Assembly (NCBI GenBank): GCA_018500065.2
Contig: JAHBAO020000331.1
Span: forward strand, 1-7,934
Length of the DNA stretch: 7,934 bases
Origin: Octadecabacter sp.
GTDB lineage: Bacteria > Pseudomonadota > Alphaproteobacteria > Rhodobacterales > Rhodobacteraceae
Direction: 5' to 3'
Shown here: positions 5,268 through 7,934 of the stretch, piece by piece
How positions within the stretch are numbered: position 1 is the first letter of the stretch
How the letters are laid out: every line of letters begins with the position of its first letter
Notes under the pieces: model-generated
The model's database searches: none
What the model saw: the letters and a program-made list of their open reading frames with translations, nothing else
Told to the model about the DNA's origin: nothing
Translations under genes and position numbers: made by a program

Positions 5268-6500
5268 TTACTGATCCTTCACGGGTGCACCGCCCGCGAA
5301 TAGATTGCGCCCATGATAGCCAATCGGGTCTTCCTGCATTTGCAAGTGTAACCCGTCATCTATTAGGGGGTGCGCACGCGCGAGGGCTTCGTCTACGTCA
5401 ATGCCAAGACCAGGGGTTGTAGGCACGTTTACGTAACCGTTCTCGATCTGGATTGAGGACTTGATCAGCGCGTCATGGAACGGCGTCTCAATTGTTTCGC
5501 ACATCAGGATGTTGGGCAGAGTGGCAGCGAGCTGCACATTGGCGGCCCATTCGATTGGCCCCGCATAAAGGTGCGGCGCGACTTGTGCGTTGTAGACTTC
5601 TGCCAGCGTGGCGATTTTTTTGGTTTCCCAGATGCCACCGGAACGGCCCAATGCAGGCTGCACAATATTGGCGGCGCCAGCACGTAGGATGGTTGCGAAT
5701 TCGGCCTTTGTTGTGAGGCGCTCGCCCGTTGCGACAGGGGTTTTGACGGCCGCTGCAACCTTGGCCATTTCACCGACGGCGTCGGGCGGGATCGGTTCTT
5801 CGTACCAAAGCGGGCTGAACTGTTCGATGGCGTGGCCCATGCGGATGGCTCCGCCCGTCGAAAACTGCCCGTGGGTGCCGAAGAGAAGATCTGCGGCGGG
5901 TCCCACGGCCTCACGGATTGTTTTGCAGAAGGCGACCGAGGTTTCGATGTCATGCAACGATGGCATATGTCCGGCGCGGATCGTGTAAGGGCCGGCGGGG
6001 TCGAATTTAACCGCGGTGTAGCCTTTTTCAACCATTGCAACGGCGACTTCCGCGGCCATGTCTGCGGATGCCCAGAAGTCGGGCAGAGGGTGGTTCGGCT
6101 GCGGGTAAAGATAGGTGTAGGCGCGGATTTTGTCGTTCAGGCGACCACCGATAAGGGCGTGCACGGGGCGGTCGCGGTCTTTGCCCAAGATGTCCCAACA
6201 GGCGATTTCCAAGCCGGACCATGCTCCCATGACAGTGAGGTCGGGGCGCTGGGTAAAGCCGCTGGAATAGGCGCGGCGGAACATAAGTTCAATGTTTTCG
6301 GGGTTTTCGCCCATCATGTGGCGTTCGAACACGTCTTTGATGACATGGGTCATCGCATCAGGGCCGACGGAGGAGGCGTAACATTCACCCCAACCAGTAA
6401 TGCCCGTATTGGTCGTGACTTTGACCAAGATCCAATAGCGTCCGCCCCAACCGGGAGCCGGGGGTGCGGTGATGATGATATCGAGCTCTTGGAGCTTCAT
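5268..6500 (-). CDS. Mandelate racemase/muconate lactonizing enzyme family protein (enolase superfamily), substrate unknown
   Basis: This is a 410-residue protein. The N-terminal capping domain (1-~125) includes GWGECYASS (36-44) and CWDILGKDRDRPVHALIGG (101-119), typical of the superfamily. The (beta/alpha)7-beta barrel follows, with KFD (165-167) at the catalytic-lysine strand, YEEP (233-236, metal ligand Glu234), TGERL (258-262, Glu260) and APHLY (308-312, His310). Two usual acids appear missing: the strand that normally carries the first metal-binding Asp reads FGTHGQ (207-212), and the strand that normally supplies the His-Asp dyad Asp reads QPALGRSGG (281-289). The family usually abstracts a proton alpha to a carboxylate, in sugar-acid dehydration or cycloisomerisation. 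The ATG abuts the TAA of the preceding gene, so it is co-translated with it. A sugar-acid catabolic role is plausible; the specific reaction is not assignable. Confidence 0.88.
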   Translation of the reverse strand: MKLQELDIIITAPPAPGWGGRYWILVKVTTNTGITGWGECYASSVGPDAMTHVIKDVFERHMMGENPENIELMFRRAYSSGFTQRPDLTVMGAWSGLEIACWDILGKDRDRPVHALIGGRLNDKIRAYTYLYPQPNHPLPDFWASADMAAEVAVAMVEKGYTAVKFDPAGPYTIRAGHMPSLHDIETSVAFCKTIREAVGPAADLLFGTHGQFSTGGAIRMGHAIEQFSPLWYEEPIPPDAVGEMAKVAAAVKTPVATGERLTTKAEFATILRAGAANIVQPALGRSGGIWETKKIATLAEVYNAQVAPHLYAGPIEWAANVQLAATLPNILMCETIETPFHDALIKSSIQIENGYVNVPTTPGLGIDVDEALARAHPLIDDGLHLQMQEDPIGYHGRNLFAGGAPVKDQ

Positions 6501-6854
6501 TTACAATCCCATCGCAGTCGCAAAAGCCATCAATGCTTGATCTATGTATTGGATAACTTCCGCTGATCCAAAGAAATACAAGTCGGGTGCTGCAATATCG
6601 TCCATATAGATCTGGAGCTGCAGGCCAGTTTGCGCATTGAGGACGACATCGCGCGTTTCATCTACGCCCATATTTTGTAATGCAGCATCGACGGTCACAA
6701 GTGCGCTGGGATCAACTGTGCCGTCAGCGAGACCTTCTAAAAATGGCCGGACGTTCTCACTGTCAAAATTCATCGAGGTTTCGCCGTCATGCCCAGCGAC
6801 GCGTTGCGTGGGCTGCTTTGAGGCGTTGAACAGGTTTGTTAATAAACGGATCAT
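6501..6854 (-). CDS. Hypothetical acidic protein of 117 residues
   Basis: No family is recognised. The product has a short basic N-terminus (MIRLLTNLFNASKQPTQR) that could be an amphipathic helix. A strongly acidic, Asp-rich remainder follows with few charge-balancing residues, then an aromatic patch (DLYFFGSAEVIQYID, 91-105) and a hydrophobic C-terminus (ALMAFATAMGL). There is no Cys pair, clear signal peptide or full membrane helix. The start at 6854 is supported by GGAAGG ~8 nt upstream; ATG at 6773 (MNFDSEN) is a less likely alternative. It lies 36 bp after the alcohol dehydrogenase gene, and its TAA is immediately followed by the ATG of the enolase-superfamily gene, so it is a genuine operon member. 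It may be an accessory or subunit-like protein of one of its neighbours, but nothing in the sequence shows this. Confidence 0.75.
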   Translation of the reverse strand: MIRLLTNLFNASKQPTQRVAGHDGETSMNFDSENVRPFLEGLADGTVDPSALVTVDAALQNMGVDETRDVVLNAQTGLQLQIYMDDIAAPDLYFFGSAEVIQYIDQALMAFATAMGL

Positions 6855-6890
6855 TTCAGGGCCTTCCTTCTTGGCTGTGGCTGAGAATTC

Positions 6891-7934
6891 CTAAAAAACG
6901 ATGACATTACGTTTTGCCGCACCAGTTTTGGTATCCTCAATCGCTTCGTTGATTTGATCAAGTGTCCACGTGCCGGAAATCAACTCATCCAGCTTTAAGC
7001 GGCCTTGTTTGTAAAGATCGACCATCCACGGAATGTCGCGTTTGATGACGACATCACCCATCTTGGAACCGATCATACCTTGGCCAGCGGCGGCGAAGTT
7101 GGCGGCCTCGTAGCTGGAGAACGCGCCAGAAGCGGGCATGCCGACCATAACGATGTTGCCGCCCTTCGCGAGGTAGCGCGGTGCTTGGTCGTAAACGGGG
7201 GCCACGCCAACCGTGACGAGGACGGCGTCTGCACCGCGACCAATCAATTTCTTGGCCTCTTTCCAAGGTTCACCCGTTGCGATGACTGCGTCGGTAGCAC
7301 CAAATTCTTTTGCAACGTCAAGCTTGGACGGTTCCATATCAACGGCGACGATGCGGCGCGCGCCCGCGATGGCGGCCCCTTGGATGGCGTTCAAGCCGAC
7401 ACCACCCGCGCCGATAACAACGACATCTTGGCCGGGGCGCACTTTGGCGGCGTTCACGACGGCGCCGATGCCAGTGATGACACCACAGGCGAGCAGGGAT
7501 GCGGCTTCCATGCTGATCCCATCTGGCAACGTCACGACTTGGCTGGCATCCACGACCACTTTTTCGGCAAAGCCACCGCAGGCCATCGCTTGGTGTAGCT
7601 TGCCGCCCTCGGCGGTTTTGATCGGGCCATGATCGCCGTCATAGGGTTCTTCACAGTTGGTCGGACGTGCTGTTGAACAGCTGGGGCAGGTGCCGCATGA
7701 GCGGATCAGCGTGACGACGACTTTGTCGCCGAGGGCCACGCCCTTGGTGTTTGGCCCGATGGCCGTGATCGTGCCAGCGGCTTCATGGCCATAAACCGCC
7801 GGAAGTGAGCCGCCCCATGCACCTTCGGCATAGGTGATGTCGGAATGGCAGATTGCGCAGGCGGTCAGGGTGACCTCGACTTCGCTTTCGATCGGCGCGC
7901 GAATTTCGATCTCTTCAATGACGAAAGGCTGGCC
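6891..7934 (-). CDS. Zinc-dependent medium-chain alcohol dehydrogenase, NAD-type (N-terminus outside window)
   Basis: The frame runs off the right edge; 347 residues are visible and only a few to ~25 are probably missing. A start at GTG 7739 would delete the catalytic zinc site and is rejected. In order are CAICHSD (catalytic-zinc Cys) and GHEAAG (zinc His); then a structural-zinc lobe, SCGTCPSCSTARPTNC, with four Cys; then LACGVITG (third zinc ligand Cys), the Rossmann motif GAGGVG and IVAVDMEPSK. The Asp after the second beta strand suggests NAD rather than NADP. All zinc ligands are intact. Known family reaction: reversible oxidation of alcohols or aldehyde adducts. The closest general type is the class III-like group of Zn-ADHs; the substrate is unknown. 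It is the first visible gene of a - strand operon with the 117-residue protein and the enolase-superfamily protein, suggesting oxidation of a hydroxy-acid or alcohol. Confidence 0.92.
   Translation of the reverse strand, partial: GQPFVIEEIEIRAPIESEVEVTLTACAICHSDITYAEGAWGGSLPAVYGHEAAGTITAIGPNTKGVALGDKVVVTLIRSCGTCPSCSTARPTNCEEPYDGDHGPIKTAEGGKLHQAMACGGFAEKVVVDASQVVTLPDGISMEAASLLACGVITGIGAVVNAAKVRPGQDVVVIGAGGVGLNAIQGAAIAGARRIVAVDMEPSKLDVAKEFGATDAVIATGEPWKEAKKLIGRGADAVLVTVGVAPVYDQAPRYLAKGGNIVMVGMPASGAFSSYEAANFAAAGQGMIGSKMGDVVIKRDIPWMVDLYKQGRLKLDELISGTWTLDQINEAIEDTKTGAAKRNVIVF

Noticed and set aside
5816..5825. TGAAC-T-GTTC, resembling the operator arms
   Set aside because: The spacer is 1 nt rather than 3, one arm is incomplete, and it lies inside the coding sequence of the enolase-superfamily gene.
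5832..6566. Long open frame on the + strand opposite the enolase-superfamily gene
   Set aside because: It is a frame shadow of a well-supported - strand gene in GC-rich DNA; the translation has no recognisable domain. The same applies to the + strand frames opposite plsC and the alcohol dehydrogenase.

Overview
The window looks like chromosomal DNA from an alphaproteobacterium, most likely a Rhodobacteraceae/Roseobacter-type marine bacterium. This is inferred from protein style and moderately GC-rich codon use; no rRNA or other marker gene is present. Coding density is high. No tRNA, rRNA, CRISPR array, insertion sequence or phage gene was seen, and no gene-free stretch exceeds 300 bases.

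Left part (1-1707, + strand): the 3' end of a lytic murein transglycosylase of the MltB/SltB type with a C-terminal peptidoglycan-binding domain, then a probable lipoprotein of the endonuclease/exonuclease/phosphatase (EEP) superfamily. The latter converges tail to tail, 9 bp apart, with the next block.

Central part (1717-5149, - strand, read right to left): a TetR-family repressor (4544-5149), a PspA/IM30 gene (3754-4437), a YiaA/B-type two-helix membrane protein (3430-3723), a PlsC-type acyltransferase (2652-3320) and a CdsA-type phosphatidate cytidylyltransferase (1717-2655, ATGA overlap with plsC). Together they suggest a membrane stress and phospholipid supply locus: PspA/YiaAB act at the inner membrane, while PlsC makes phosphatidate and CdsA converts it to CDP-diacylglycerol. 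Two features stand out. First, the palindrome TGAAC-N3-GTTCA occurs three times. One copy sits just upstream of tetR, and two flank a good sigma70-like promoter ahead of pspA, so it is very likely the TetR operator. Second, pspA is cut by one in-frame TAA at codon 100, with intact PspA sequence in the same frame on both sides. This is a nonsense mutation or a sequence error.

Right part (5268-7934, - strand): a probable catabolic operon. In order of transcription it holds a zinc-dependent, probably NAD-linked medium-chain alcohol dehydrogenase (N-terminus outside the window), an unrecognised 117-residue acidic protein, and an enolase-superfamily (mandelate racemase/muconate lactonizing type) protein whose ATG follows directly on the preceding TAA. 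The enolase-superfamily protein appears to lack two acidic residues usual in that fold, so its reaction cannot be assigned by analogy.
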